NCBI GenBank assembly: GCA_963702495.1
Contig: CAVPDA010000012.1
Location: 1-64,000, forward strand
DNA: 64,000 nucleotides
Source of the DNA: CAVPDA01 sp963702495
GTDB taxonomy: Bacteria; Pseudomonadota; Gammaproteobacteria; Burkholderiales; Rhodocyclaceae
Reading direction: 5' to 3'
Below, piece after piece: positions 34,023 through 42,689 of this stretch. Below the pieces are notes generated by a model. It made no database searches, was not told the origin of the DNA, and saw only the letters and a list, made by a program, of their open reading frames with translations. Made by a program: the position numbers and the translations under genes. Positions within the stretch are counted from its first letter, which is position 1. Every line of letters starts with the position of its first letter.

Positions 34023-36038
34023 ATGACGTTGACTTTTGCCGATTTTGAAGCGCCGGTGTTCAACAATCTCACGAGCGCCATCCGCGCCCTGGCCATGGAC
34101 GCGGTGGAAAAAGCCAAGTCCGGCCACCCCGGCATGCCGATGGGCATGGCCGAGATCGCCGAGGTGCTGTGGAACCACCACATGCGCCACAATCCGCGCA
34201 ATCCCAAGTGGCCCAACCGCGACCGCTTCGTGCTCTCGAACGGCCACGGCTCGATGCTGATCTACGCCCTGCTGCATCTCACCGGCTACGATCTGTCGCT
34301 CGAAGACCTGAAGCAGTTCCGCCAGCTCCATTCCAAGACGCCGGGCCATCCAGAGTTCGGCTACACGGCGGGGGTGGAGACTACCACCGGACCGCTCGGG
34401 CAGGGCATTACCAATGCCGTGGGCATGGCGATGGCGGAAAAGCTGCTGGCCAACGAGTTCAACCGCCCCGGTCACGACATCGTCGATCACCACACCTACG
34501 TCTTCCTCGGTGACGGCTGCCTGATGGAAGGCATCTCGCACGAAGCCTGCTCGCTCGCCGGCACCTGGGGCCTGGGCAAGCTGATCGCCTTCTACGACGA
34601 CAACGGCATCTCCATCGACGGCCATGTCGAGGCCTGGTTCACCGACGACACGCCCAAGCGCTTCGAAGCCTACGGCTGGCAGGTGATCCCCAACGTCAAT
34701 GGCCACGACCCGGAGGCGATCCAGGCCGCGATCCAGCTCGCCAAGGCGGAGACCGCCAGGCCCACCATGATCTGCTGCAAGACCGTGATCGGCATGGGCA
34801 GCCCGAACAAGGCCGGCACCCACGACGTGCACGGCGCGGCGCTGGGCGACGCCGAGATCGCCGCCACGCGGCCCCACATCGGCTGGCATTTCGGCCCCTT
34901 CGAGATTCCGAAGGAAGTCTACGAGGTGTGGGACGCGAAGAAGAAGGGCGCCGAATGGGAGGCGTCCTGGCAGCAGAAATTCGATCATTACGCCAAGGCG
35001 TTCCCGGAACTGGCGGCGGAATTCAAGCGCCGCATGGCCGGCGACCTGCCGGCCAACTGGGCCGCGCACGCAAAGAAGGCGATCGACACCGTGAACGCCA
35101 AGGCCGAGACGGTAGCGACGCGCAAGGCCTCCCAGATCGCCATCAACGCCCTCGCCCCGGCCCTGCCCGAGTTCGTCGGCGGCTCGGCCGACCTGACCGG
35201 CTCCAACCTCACCAACTGGAGCGGCTGCAAGGCCGTCAGCGGCAGGGAGCCGGGCAACTACATCTCCTACGGCGTGCGCGAATTCGGCATGTCGGCGATC
35301 ATGAACGGCATGACGCTGCACGGCGGCATCCTGCCCTTCGGCGGCACCTTCCTCATGTTCTCGGAGTACGCGCGCAATGCACTGCGCATGGCGGCGCTGA
35401 TGAAGCAGCGGGTGATCTTCGTGTACACCCATGATTCGATCGGCCTCGGCGAGGACGGCCCGACCCACCAGCCGGTGGAGCAGACGGCGACGCTGCGCAT
35501 GATTCCGAACATGGATGTGTGGCGCCCCTGCGACACCGTCGAAACCATGGTGTCCTGGATCGCCGCGGTGGAAAGGCGTGACGGCCCCACCGCCCTGTGC
35601 CTGTCGCGGCAGAACCTGCCCTTCGTCGCGCGCGACGCGGCCACGCTGGCCAACATCGCCCGCGGCGGCTACGTGCTGTCGGACGCCAAGGGCGCCGCCA
35701 AGGCGGTGATCATCGCCACCGGCTCGGAGGTCGACCTCGCCCTCAAAGCCCAGGCGGCGCTGGCGCAGAAGAACGTGGCGGTGCGCGTGGTGTCGATGCC
35801 CAGCACCAACGTCTTCGACCGCCAGGACGCGGCCTACCGCGACTCCGTGCTGCCGCGCGGCATTCCGCGGTTGGCGGTGGAAGCGGGCGTCACCGCCGGC
35901 TGGTACAAGTACGTCGGGCTGGAGGGCGCGGTGATCGGGCTGGACCGCTTCGGCGAGTCGGCCCCCGCCGGCGTGCTGTTCAAGGAATTCGGCTTCACCG
36001 CGGACAACGTGGCAAAGGCCGTCGAATCACTCGTTTAA
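34023..36038 (+). CDS. cbbT: Transketolase
   Basis: This thiamine diphosphate enzyme moves two-carbon units in RuBP regeneration and the pentose phosphate pathway. The 671-residue product has the expected RALAMDAVEKAKSGHPGMPMG start, the TPP motif GDGCLMEGISHEA, and GAGTHDVHGAALGDAE-type substrate-site residues. A GGGGAG ribosome site precedes the ATG. GATAAT at 33979-33984 may be a -10 element, so this gene may have its own promoter besides read-through from cbbP. Confidence 0.97.
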   Translation: MTLTFADFEAPVFNNLTSAIRALAMDAVEKAKSGHPGMPMGMAEIAEVLWNHHMRHNPRNPKWPNRDRFVLSNGHGSMLIYALLHLTGYDLSLEDLKQFRQLHSKTPGHPEFGYTAGVETTTGPLGQGITNAVGMAMAEKLLANEFNRPGHDIVDHHTYVFLGDGCLMEGISHEACSLAGTWGLGKLIAFYDDNGISIDGHVEAWFTDDTPKRFEAYGWQVIPNVNGHDPEAIQAAIQLAKAETARPTMICCKTVIGMGSPNKAGTHDVHGAALGDAEIAATRPHIGWHFGPFEIPKEVYEVWDAKKKGAEWEASWQQKFDHYAKAFPELAAEFKRRMAGDLPANWAAHAKKAIDTVNAKAETVATRKASQIAINALAPALPEFVGGSADLTGSNLTNWSGCKAVSGREPGNYISYGVREFGMSAIMNGMTLHGGILPFGGTFLMFSEYARNALRMAALMKQRVIFVYTHDSIGLGEDGPTHQPVEQTATLRMIPNMDVWRPCDTVETMVSWIAAVERRDGPTALCLSRQNLPFVARDAATLANIARGGYVLSDAKGAAKAVIIATGSEVDLALKAQAALAQKNVAVRVVSMPSTNVFDRQDAAYRDSVLPRGIPRLAVEAGVTAGWYKYVGLEGAVIGLDRFGESAPAGVLFKEFGFTADNVAKAVESLV

Positions 36039-36060
36039 CCGTCATCAGGAGATCAAGCAC

Positions 36061-37059
36061 ATGGCAATCAAAGTCGGCATCAACGGTTTTGGCCGCATCG
36101 GCCGCATGGCGTTCCGCGCCATCTCCAAGGATTTCCCCGAGATCGAAGTGGTCGGCATCAACGACCTGCTCGAGCCCGGTTATCTGGCCTACATGCTGAA
36201 GTACGATTCCGTGCATGGCAACTTCAAGGGCGACATCGCCGTCGAAGGCAACAACCTGGTCGTGAACGGCAAGAAGATCCGCCTCACCGCCGAGAAGGAT
36301 CCCGCCAACCTGAAGTGGGGCGAAGTCGGCGCCGACATCGTCATCGAATCCACCGGCTTCTTCCTGACCAAGGAAACCTGCCAGAAGCACATCGACGCCG
36401 GCGCCAAGAAGGTGGTGCAGTCCGCGCCCTCCAAGGACGACACGCCGATGTTCGTGTACGGCGTTAACCACGACAAGTACGCCGGCGAGAAGATCGTCTC
36501 CGCCGCCTCCTGCACCACCAACTGCCTGGCTCCCGTCGCCAAGGTGCTGAACGACAACTGGGGCATCAAGCGCGGTCTGATGACCACGGTGCACGCCGCC
36601 ACCGCAACGCAGAAGACCGTTGACGGGCCGTCCTCCAAGGACTGGCGCGGCGGCCGCGGCATCCTGGAGAACATCATCCCGTCCTCCACCGGCGCCGCCA
36701 AGGCCGTCGGCGTGGTGCTGCCCGAGCTGAACAAGAAGCTCACCGGCATGGCCTTCCGCGTCCCCACCTCCGACGTCTCCGTCGTTGACCTGACCGTCGA
36801 GTTGAACAAGGAAGCCAGCTATGAGGACATCTGCAAGGCGATGAAGTCCGCCTCCGAGGGCGCGCTCAAGGGCGTGCTCGGCTACACCGAGGAGAAGGTG
36901 GTCTCCACCGACTTCCGTGGCTGTTCCACGCCGTCGATCTTCGACGCCGAAGCCGGCATCGCCCTGGACAAGACCTTCGTCAAGGTGGTGGCCTGGTACG
37001 ACAACGAGTACGGCTACACCTGCAACATGCTGCGCTTCGTCAAGCACGTCGCCAAGTAA
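36061..37059 (+). CDS. gap: Glyceraldehyde-3-phosphate dehydrogenase
   Basis: Gap interconverts 1,3-bisphosphoglycerate and glyceraldehyde-3-phosphate; in the Calvin direction it consumes reducing power. The 332-residue protein has the NAD-binding GINGFGRIGRMAFR at the start, the catalytic cysteine in ASCTTNCLAPVAK, and WYDNEYGYTCNML near the end. It begins 22 bp after cbbT with an AGGAG ribosome site. The cofactor preference (NAD or NADP) cannot be settled by eye. A long hairpin lies between it and pgk. Confidence 0.97.
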   Translation: MAIKVGINGFGRIGRMAFRAISKDFPEIEVVGINDLLEPGYLAYMLKYDSVHGNFKGDIAVEGNNLVVNGKKIRLTAEKDPANLKWGEVGADIVIESTGFFLTKETCQKHIDAGAKKVVQSAPSKDDTPMFVYGVNHDKYAGEKIVSAASCTTNCLAPVAKVLNDNWGIKRGLMTTVHAATATQKTVDGPSSKDWRGGRGILENIIPSSTGAAKAVGVVLPELNKKLTGMAFRVPTSDVSVVDLTVELNKEASYEDICKAMKSASEGALKGVLGYTEEKVVSTDFRGCSTPSIFDAEAGIALDKTFVKVVAWYDNEYGYTCNMLRFVKHVAK

Positions 37060-37075
37060 CCGAGATCGACCATCC

Positions 37076-37104
37076 AACCGTTGCGCCGTCCCGGCGCAAC
37101 GGTT
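37076..37104. other. Perfect 13-bp hairpin between gap and pgk
   Basis: AACCGTTGCGCCG is followed after a three-base loop by its exact reverse complement. It begins 16 bp after the gap stop. No T-tract follows, so it is more likely an mRNA processing or 3'-protection structure than a full terminator. Confidence 0.7.
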
Positions 37105-37157
37105 CAGTAGTCGATTTCCTCCGTACCGATCCAGTTCCGTTCCCAGGGAGAACCCGC

Positions 37158-38342
37158 ATGGCATCCGTCATCCGCATGACCGATCTCGATCTCAAGGGCA
37201 AGCGCGTGTTCATTCGCGCCGACCTCAACGTGCCCGTCAAGGACGGCAAGGTCACCTCCGACGCCCGCATCACCGCCAGCATGCCCACCATCGAGCACTG
37301 CCTGAAGGCCGGCGCCAAGGTGATGGTCACGTCCCACCTCGGCCGCCCCGAGGAAGGCGTGTATTCCGCGGAGAATTCGCTGAAGCCGGTGGCCGACGTC
37401 ATCGCCGCCAAGCTCGGCAAGCCGGTGCGCGTCATCAAGGACTGGGTGGACGGCGGCTTCGAGGTCGCCGCCGGCGAGGTCGTGCTGCTGGAGAACTGCC
37501 GCTTCAACAAGGGCGAGAAGAAGAGCGTGGACGACACCTCGAAGAAGTACGCCGCCCTGTGCGATGTGTTCGTCATGGACGCCTTCGGCACCGCCCACCG
37601 CGCCGAGGCCTCGACCCACGGCATCGCCAAGTTCGCGCCGGTGGCCTGCGCCGGCATCCTGCTGACGGAGGAGCTCGAAGCCCTGACCAAGGCCCTGCTC
37701 AGCCCGGCACGGCCGATGGTGGCGATCGTCGGCGGCTCCAAGGTGTCCACCAAGCTCACCGTGCTGGAGAGCCTGTCGGAGAAGGTCGATCAACTGGTGG
37801 TGGGCGGCGGCATCGCCAACACCTTCCTCATGGCGGCGGGCAAGAACATCGGCAAGTCGCTGTGCGAGGCCGATCTGGTGCCCACCGCCAAGGCGCTGAT
37901 GGCGAAGATGACCCAGCGCGGCGCCACCATCCCCATCGCCAGCGACGTCGTGGTGGGCAAGAAGTTCGACGCCGCCGAACCGGCCGTGCTCAAGGACGCG
38001 GGCGCCGTGGCGGACGACGAGATGATCTTCGACATCGGCCCCAAGAGCGCCCAGGAGCTCGCCGACATCATCATGAAGGCGGGCACCGTGGTGTGGAACG
38101 GCCCGGTCGGCGTGTTCGAGTTCGACCAGTTCGGCGCCGGGACCAAGACCATCGCCATGGCCATCGCCAGCACCAAGGCATTCACGCTCGCCGGCGGCGG
38201 CGACACCATCGCCGCCATCCAGAAGTACGACATCTACGACAAGGTGTCCTACATCTCCACGGCCGGCGGCGCCTTCCTCGAATTCCTCGAAGGCAAGAAG
38301 CTGCCCGCGGTGGATATTCTCGAGCAGCGCGCCAAGGCGTAA
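37158..38342 (+). CDS. pgk: Phosphoglycerate kinase
   Basis: Pgk phosphorylates 3-phosphoglycerate, the RuBisCO product, to 1,3-bisphosphoglycerate with ATP. The 394-residue protein has the N-terminal RVFIRADLNVPVKDGKV, VTSHLGRPEEG, the hinge VAIVGGSKVSTK and the nucleotide-site AGGGDTIAAIQKY. It is preceded by GGGAGAA and lies 98 bp after gap. In context it acts in the Calvin cycle. Confidence 0.98.
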   Translation: MASVIRMTDLDLKGKRVFIRADLNVPVKDGKVTSDARITASMPTIEHCLKAGAKVMVTSHLGRPEEGVYSAENSLKPVADVIAAKLGKPVRVIKDWVDGGFEVAAGEVVLLENCRFNKGEKKSVDDTSKKYAALCDVFVMDAFGTAHRAEASTHGIAKFAPVACAGILLTEELEALTKALLSPARPMVAIVGGSKVSTKLTVLESLSEKVDQLVVGGGIANTFLMAAGKNIGKSLCEADLVPTAKALMAKMTQRGATIPIASDVVVGKKFDAAEPAVLKDAGAVADDEMIFDIGPKSAQELADIIMKAGTVVWNGPVGVFEFDQFGAGTKTIAMAIASTKAFTLAGGGDTIAAIQKYDIYDKVSYISTAGGAFLEFLEGKKLPAVDILEQRAKA

Positions 38343-38447
38343 GGCGCCAGGGGCGGGACGCAGGGCGTGAAGCGCGAGCCGGCCGTGCAGTTCGCCGCCA
38401 CCGAGCGCGATTCGCGTCTCGCGCCGCCCGGCCCGTCCCATCCGCCC

Positions 38448-39896
38448 ATGCAGCGCTCGACGAAGATCGTCGCCACCCTCGGCCCGGCCTCGAGCGACGC
38501 GGCGATGCTGACGCGCATGATCGTCGCCGGCATCAACGTGGTGCGGCTGAACTTCTCCCACGGCAGCGCCGACGACCATCGTTGCCGCCTCGAAATCCTG
38601 CGCGAGTGCATGCGCGACACCGGCCGCACCGTGGGCGTGATGGCCGACCTGCAGGGACCGAAGATCCGCGTCGGAAAGTTCGCCGGGAGCAAAGTCCTGC
38701 TCAAGCCGGGCCAGCCCTTCATCCTCGATACCGAATGCAGGCTGGGGGATCCGACCCGGGTCGGACTCGACTATCCCGAGCTGATCGACGACGTCAAACC
38801 CGGCGACGTGCTCCTGCTCGACGACGGGCGCATCGTGCTCGACATCGACCACATCGACGAGACCGAAGTCCATACCCGGGTGCGCCATGGCGGCGAACTG
38901 TCCAACAACAAGGGCATCAACCGCCAGGGCGGCGGACTGTCGGCGCCGGCGCTGACGCCCAAGGACATGGAGGACATCAAGCTCGCGGCGCAGCTCGACG
39001 TCGATTTCGTCGCCGTCTCGTTCCCCAAGTCCGGTGCCGACATGCGGCTGGCGCGCGAGCTGCTGCGCAACGCCGGCTCGGATGCGCTGTTGATCGCCAA
39101 GATCGAGCGCGCGGAGGCGATCCCGGCGCTGGAGGACATTCTCCACGCCTGCGACGGCATCATGGTGGCGCGCGGCGACCTGGCCGTGGAGGTCGGCGAC
39201 GCCGCAGTGCCGGCGCTGCAGAAGCGCATGATCCGCATGGCGCGCGAGCACAACAAGCTCACCATCACCGCGACGCAGATGATGGAGTCCATGATCGGCA
39301 GCCCGGTGCCGACCCGCGCCGAGGTGTCGGACGTCGCCAACGCGGTGCTGGACGGCACCGATGCCGTGATGCTGTCGGCGGAAACGGCGGCGGGAAGCTA
39401 CCCGGTCGAGACCGTGGAATCGATGGCGCGCATCTGCGTCGAGGCCGAAAAATCCGCCGAAGTCTCGCTCGAAGGCCATTTTCTCGATCGCATCTTCACC
39501 CGCATCGACCAGTCGATCGCCATGGCGGCGTTGTTCACGGCCTACCACTTGAAGGTCAGGGCCATCGCCGCCCTCACGCAGTCGGGCTCCACCGCCCTGT
39601 GGATGTCGCGCCTCAACGGCGGCGTGCCGATCTACGCCCTGACCGAAGACATCCGCACCCGTTTCAAGGTCAGCCTGTATCGCGGCGTGTACCCCATCCT
39701 GCTGCACCAGAGCGGCTATGACCGCGACGTGGTGCTGCGCCGCGCGGAGCAGGCCCTGGTCGCCTGCGGCGCCGCGCAACCGGGGGACTTGATCGTGCTG
39801 ACGGTGGGAGAACCGATCGGATCGGCGGGCGGAACCAATACCATGAAACTCGTCAAACTGGGTGAGCAAGACCGGGAATTGACGATTGGGGTGTGA
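38448..39896 (+). CDS. pyk: Pyruvate kinase
   Basis: Pyk makes pyruvate and ATP from phosphoenolpyruvate. The 482-residue product starts QRSTKIVATLGPASSD and has NFSHGSADDH, MVARGDLAVEVG, the signature ITATQMMESMI and AVMLSAETAAGSYP. I chose the ATG at 38448 since it matches the family; an in-frame ATG at 38367 would add 27 residues without similarity. Its placement between pgk and fba inside a Calvin cluster is a recurrent arrangement in betaproteobacteria, linking fixed carbon to the pyruvate dehydrogenase branch. Confidence 0.96.
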   Translation: MQRSTKIVATLGPASSDAAMLTRMIVAGINVVRLNFSHGSADDHRCRLEILRECMRDTGRTVGVMADLQGPKIRVGKFAGSKVLLKPGQPFILDTECRLGDPTRVGLDYPELIDDVKPGDVLLLDDGRIVLDIDHIDETEVHTRVRHGGELSNNKGINRQGGGLSAPALTPKDMEDIKLAAQLDVDFVAVSFPKSGADMRLARELLRNAGSDALLIAKIERAEAIPALEDILHACDGIMVARGDLAVEVGDAAVPALQKRMIRMAREHNKLTITATQMMESMIGSPVPTRAEVSDVANAVLDGTDAVMLSAETAAGSYPVETVESMARICVEAEKSAEVSLEGHFLDRIFTRIDQSIAMAALFTAYHLKVRAIAALTQSGSTALWMSRLNGGVPIYALTEDIRTRFKVSLYRGVYPILLHQSGYDRDVVLRRAEQALVACGAAQPGDLIVLTVGEPIGSAGGTNTMKLVKLGEQDRELTIGV

Positions 39897-39962
39897 GGCG
39901 GCGGACCATGCGCCTCACACCCCAATCCTGAATTTTCCGCAAACAGCACAAAGGAGACCGCA

Positions 39963-41027
39963 ATGCCCCTCGTATCCATGCGCCAACTGCTCGACCATGC
40001 CGCCGAGAACGGTTATGGCCTGCCCGCGTTCAACGTCAACAACCTGGAACAGGTGCGCGCCATCATGGAAGCGGCCGACGAGACCAACAGCCCGGTGATC
40101 ATGCAGGGCTCCGCCGGCGCGCGCAAATACGCCGGCGAACCGTTCCTGCGCCATCTCATCCTGGCGGCGATCGAAGCCTATCCCCACATCCCGGTGGTGA
40201 TGCACCAGGACCACGGCCAGTCGCCGGCAGTGTGCATGGGGGCGATCCGCTCCGGCTTCTCCAGCGTCATGATGGACGGATCGCTGATGGAAGACGGCAA
40301 GAGCGTCGCCTCCTACGAGTACAACGTGGAGACCTCGCGCAAGGTGGTCAACTTCGCACACTCCATCGGCGTCACGGTCGAAGCCGAACTGGGCGTGCTC
40401 GGCTCCCTCGAAACCATGAAGGGCGACAAGGAGGACGGCCACGGCGCCGAAGGCACCATGACCCGCGAACAGCTGCTCACCGACACCGAGCAGGCCGCCG
40501 ACTTCGTCGCCAAGACCCAGTGCGATGCCCTCGCCATCGCCATCGGCACTTCCCACGGCGCCTACAAGTTCACGCGCAAGCCCACCGGCGACATCCTCGC
40601 CATCGGCCGCATCAAGGAGATCCACGCCCGCATCCCCAACACCCATCTGGTGATGCATGGCTCCTCCTCGGTGCCGCAGGAGTGGCTGGAGATCATCCGC
40701 AAGTATGGCGGCCAGATGAAGGAGACCTACGGCGTGCCGGTGGAAGAGATCGTCACCGGCATCAAGCACGGCGTGCGCAAGGTGAACATCGACACCGACA
40801 TCCGTCTGGCGATGACCGGAGCGATGCGCCGCCACATGGCCGAGAAACCGAGCGAGTTCGACCCGCGCAAATTCCTCGCCGATGCGCAGAAGGCGGCGAA
40901 GGAGATCTGCAAGGCGCGCTACGAAGCCTTCGGCTGCGCCGGCCAGGCCGCCAAAATCAAGCCGATGTCGCTGGAGAAGATGGCCGAGCGCTACAAGAAG
41001 GGTGAGCTGAACCAGATCGTGAAGTAA
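39963..41027 (+). CDS. cbbA: Fructose-bisphosphate aldolase class II, Calvin type
   Basis: This aldolase condenses dihydroxyacetone phosphate with glyceraldehyde-3-phosphate or erythrose-4-phosphate. The 354-residue product is the class II Zn-dependent type common in autotrophic proteobacteria. It begins PLVSMRQLLDHAAENGYGLPAFNVNN in the protein's first 30 residues and has zinc/active-site stretches VVMHQDHGQSP, GTSHGAYKF and VMHGSSSVP. An AAAGGAGAC ribosome site precedes it. A hairpin follows the stop. Confidence 0.97.
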   Translation: MPLVSMRQLLDHAAENGYGLPAFNVNNLEQVRAIMEAADETNSPVIMQGSAGARKYAGEPFLRHLILAAIEAYPHIPVVMHQDHGQSPAVCMGAIRSGFSSVMMDGSLMEDGKSVASYEYNVETSRKVVNFAHSIGVTVEAELGVLGSLETMKGDKEDGHGAEGTMTREQLLTDTEQAADFVAKTQCDALAIAIGTSHGAYKFTRKPTGDILAIGRIKEIHARIPNTHLVMHGSSSVPQEWLEIIRKYGGQMKETYGVPVEEIVTGIKHGVRKVNIDTDIRLAMTGAMRRHMAEKPSEFDPRKFLADAQKAAKEICKARYEAFGCAGQAAKIKPMSLEKMAERYKKGELNQIVK

Positions 41028-41049
41028 GTTTCACCGCCGTTGCCCGCCA

Positions 41050-41070
41050 GGAGCCGCCGCGTGCGGCTCC
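41050..41070 (+). terminator. Hairpin after fba (weak terminator)
   Basis: GGAGCCGC-CGCGT-GCGGCTCC forms a perfect 8-bp stem 23 bp after the aldolase stop. Only a mixed pyrimidine run (CGTCGTTTCC) follows, so it may terminate inefficiently and let transcription continue into psiE. Confidence 0.45.
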
Positions 41071-41091
41071 CGTCGTTTCCGGAGAGGCAAA

Positions 41092-41529
41092 ATGGAATTC
41101 AACACCGTCCACCTGTCGCGGCTGCGCCGCTTCTTCCACGGCGGGCTGAACCTGGTCGAATACCTGGGCCTGCTGGTGATCGCGGTGGCCACCACCATCG
41201 CCGGCTACCAGGAAGTGATGACGATGATTGCCGCCCAGCGCGTCGGCCTGCCCGACCTGCTGCTGATGTTCCTTTACCTGGAGGTGCTGGCGATGGTGGG
41301 GCGCTACTTCGAGTCGGGCCAACTGCCGGTGCGCTTCCCCCTCTACATCGCCATGGTGGCGCTGGCGCGCTACATCATCATCGATCTCAAGCAGATGACG
41401 GAACTGCGCATGCTGGGGGTGTCGGCGGCGATCCTGCTGCTGTCCCTGGGAGTGCTGGCCATCCGCTACGGCCACGTCAAGTTTCCCTACCGCGAAGACG
41501 GCGCGAAGAAGCCCTATGGCCGGGAGTAG
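41092..41529 (+). CDS. psiE: Phosphate-starvation-inducible PsiE family membrane protein
   Basis: The 145-residue protein is a small integral membrane protein with four predicted helices: YLGLLVIAVATTIAG, LLLMFLYLEVLAMVG, FPLYIAMVALARYII and a final AAILLLSLGVLAI. PsiE homologs are phosphate-starvation induced in enterics, but the biochemical role is unknown. It has an AGAGG ribosome site and overlaps the following cbbY-like gene by 14 bases. Confidence 0.85.
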   Translation: MEFNTVHLSRLRRFFHGGLNLVEYLGLLVIAVATTIAGYQEVMTMIAAQRVGLPDLLLMFLYLEVLAMVGRYFESGQLPVRFPLYIAMVALARYIIIDLKQMTELRMLGVSAAILLLSLGVLAIRYGHVKFPYREDGAKKPYGRE

Positions 41530-42310
41530 CAGCCTGCAGGCGCTCATCTTCGACATGGACGGCACCCTCGCCGACACGGAGGCGCACGGCCACCGGTGGC
41601 GTTCAACGCCGCCTTCCGTGATTTCGGCCTCGACTGGGAGTGGGACCTGGCCTCCTACGGCACGCTGCTTTCCGTCGCCGGGGGCAAGGAACGTATCGCC
41701 GCCTACCTGTCGCGTTACCGGCCGGACTTTCGCCACCCCGACCTGCCCGGCTTCATCGCCGCATTGCACGAGGCCAAGACGCGCCATTTCCAGCGCATCC
41801 TGGAGGCGGGAGAGATTCCCCTGCGTCCGGGCGTGGCGCGCCTGATCGCCGAAGCGCGCGGCGCCGGACTCCGGCTCGCCATCGCCACCACTGCCGCCCT
41901 GGAAGGGGTCGTGACGCTGCTCGAAACGGCATTGGGCTCGGACAGCCCGTCGTGGTTCGATGCCATCGGCGCCGGCGACGTGGTGCCGCGGAAGAAGCCG
42001 GCGCCCGACATCTATCTCTGGGTGCTGGAACGATGGACTGCGGGCCGAGGCCTGCCTCGCCATCGAGGACTCCGGGCCGGGCCTGCGGGCGGCCCGCGGC
42101 GCAGGCCTGGCCACGATCATCACGGTGAGCGATTACACCCGGGAGCAGGATTTCAGCGACGCGGCCCTCGTGCTGTCCGACCTGGGCGAGTCGGATGCGC
42201 CGTTCCGCGTGCTACGGGGCGATGCGGCGGAATTCCATTTCGTGAGTGTGGAAGCGCTGCGCGCCTGGCACGGCCGGGAAATCTGTCAGCGCGGACAGTC
42301 GAAGTTGTAG
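41516..42310 (+). pseudogene. cbbY: CbbY-like HAD phosphatase, broken by two frameshifts
   Basis: The expected protein is a HAD-superfamily sugar-phosphate phosphatase like CbbY, which clears xylulose-1,5-bisphosphate, a RuBisCO inhibitor. Three frames together encode it. The first has LIFDMDGTLADTEAHGHR, with the catalytic DxD. The second has FNAAFRDFGLDWEWDLASY through KKPAPDIYLWVLER. The third has LRAEACLAIEDSGPGLRAARGAGL to the end. The first break near 41598 is cured by restoring one G (CGGTGG to CGGGTGG); the second lies near 42030-42036. Because all segments keep good similarity, sequence error or very recent mutation is likely. It starts inside psiE and ends overlapping the convergent csgH-like gene by 25 bases. 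Confidence 0.85.
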
Positions 42311-42597
42311 GTGCCCAGCAATTCGTCCCCCTGCTTGAGGGTCAGTTCGATCGTGCACTGATCCTCCTTGCGCACGTCCAGGGTCAGGCGCGACAAGGCC
42401 TGGGGCTGGGCCGCGGCAGTATCCATCTTGCCGCTCTGGCTGATGCGGGAATTGCCATTGGGACCGCTCTTGCTGACCAGCAGGCTGTACCTGCCGTGGA
42501 TGTCCTTGGCCGTCTTGACATACGGCACCAGCAGAACCTTGCCGGCCTCGACCTGCGTCTCGAACCATACCTGCAGATCGGCATTGTCGGGAACCAT
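42286..42597 (-). CDS. csgH: CsgH/CsgC-like curli amyloid inhibitor, apparently without signal peptide
   Basis: The 103-residue product matches the CsgH/CsgC beta-sandwich pattern: a strand-rich core with GRYSLLVSKSGPNGNSRISQSGK, the typical Gly/Asn/Ser-rich signature, and a C-terminal two-cysteine region (DQCTIEL, FDC). Known CsgC/CsgH proteins act in the periplasm to stop premature curlin aggregation. Here the ATG at 42597 has AAGGAGAGACG upstream and starts MVPDNADLQV, with no signal peptide. The in-frame upstream ATG adds only eight polar residues. It lies downstream of csgA past a terminator, suggesting separate or lower expression. Confidence 0.7.
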   Translation of the reverse strand: MVPDNADLQVWFETQVEAGKVLLVPYVKTAKDIHGRYSLLVSKSGPNGNSRISQSGKMDTAAAQPQALSRLTLDVRKEDQCTIELTLKQGDELLGTYNFDCPR

Positions 42598-42624
42598 CGT
42601 CTCTCCTTCCGCTCGCCGCAAGGC

Positions 42625-42654
42625 AAAAAATGGTGGGCGATCGCTCGCCCACCA
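42625..42654 (-). terminator. Intrinsic terminator after csgA
   Basis: On the minus strand TGGTGGGCGA, a four-base loop and TCGCCCACCA form a perfect 10-bp stem followed by TTTTTT. It lies about 36 bp after the csgA stop and 28 bp before the csgH-like start, so only read-through or a separate start would express the latter. Confidence 0.88.
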
Positions 42655-42689
42655 TGAATTGCGCCCCTTGCGGGGGCGCCCTCGTCAAT

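Noticed and set aside
37104..39869. Long open frame on the minus strand (about 920 codons) opposite pgk and pyk
   Set aside because: It is antisense to two well-recognised enzymes, its translation is His/Arg/Gly-rich with no domain, and long antisense frames are expected at this GC content.
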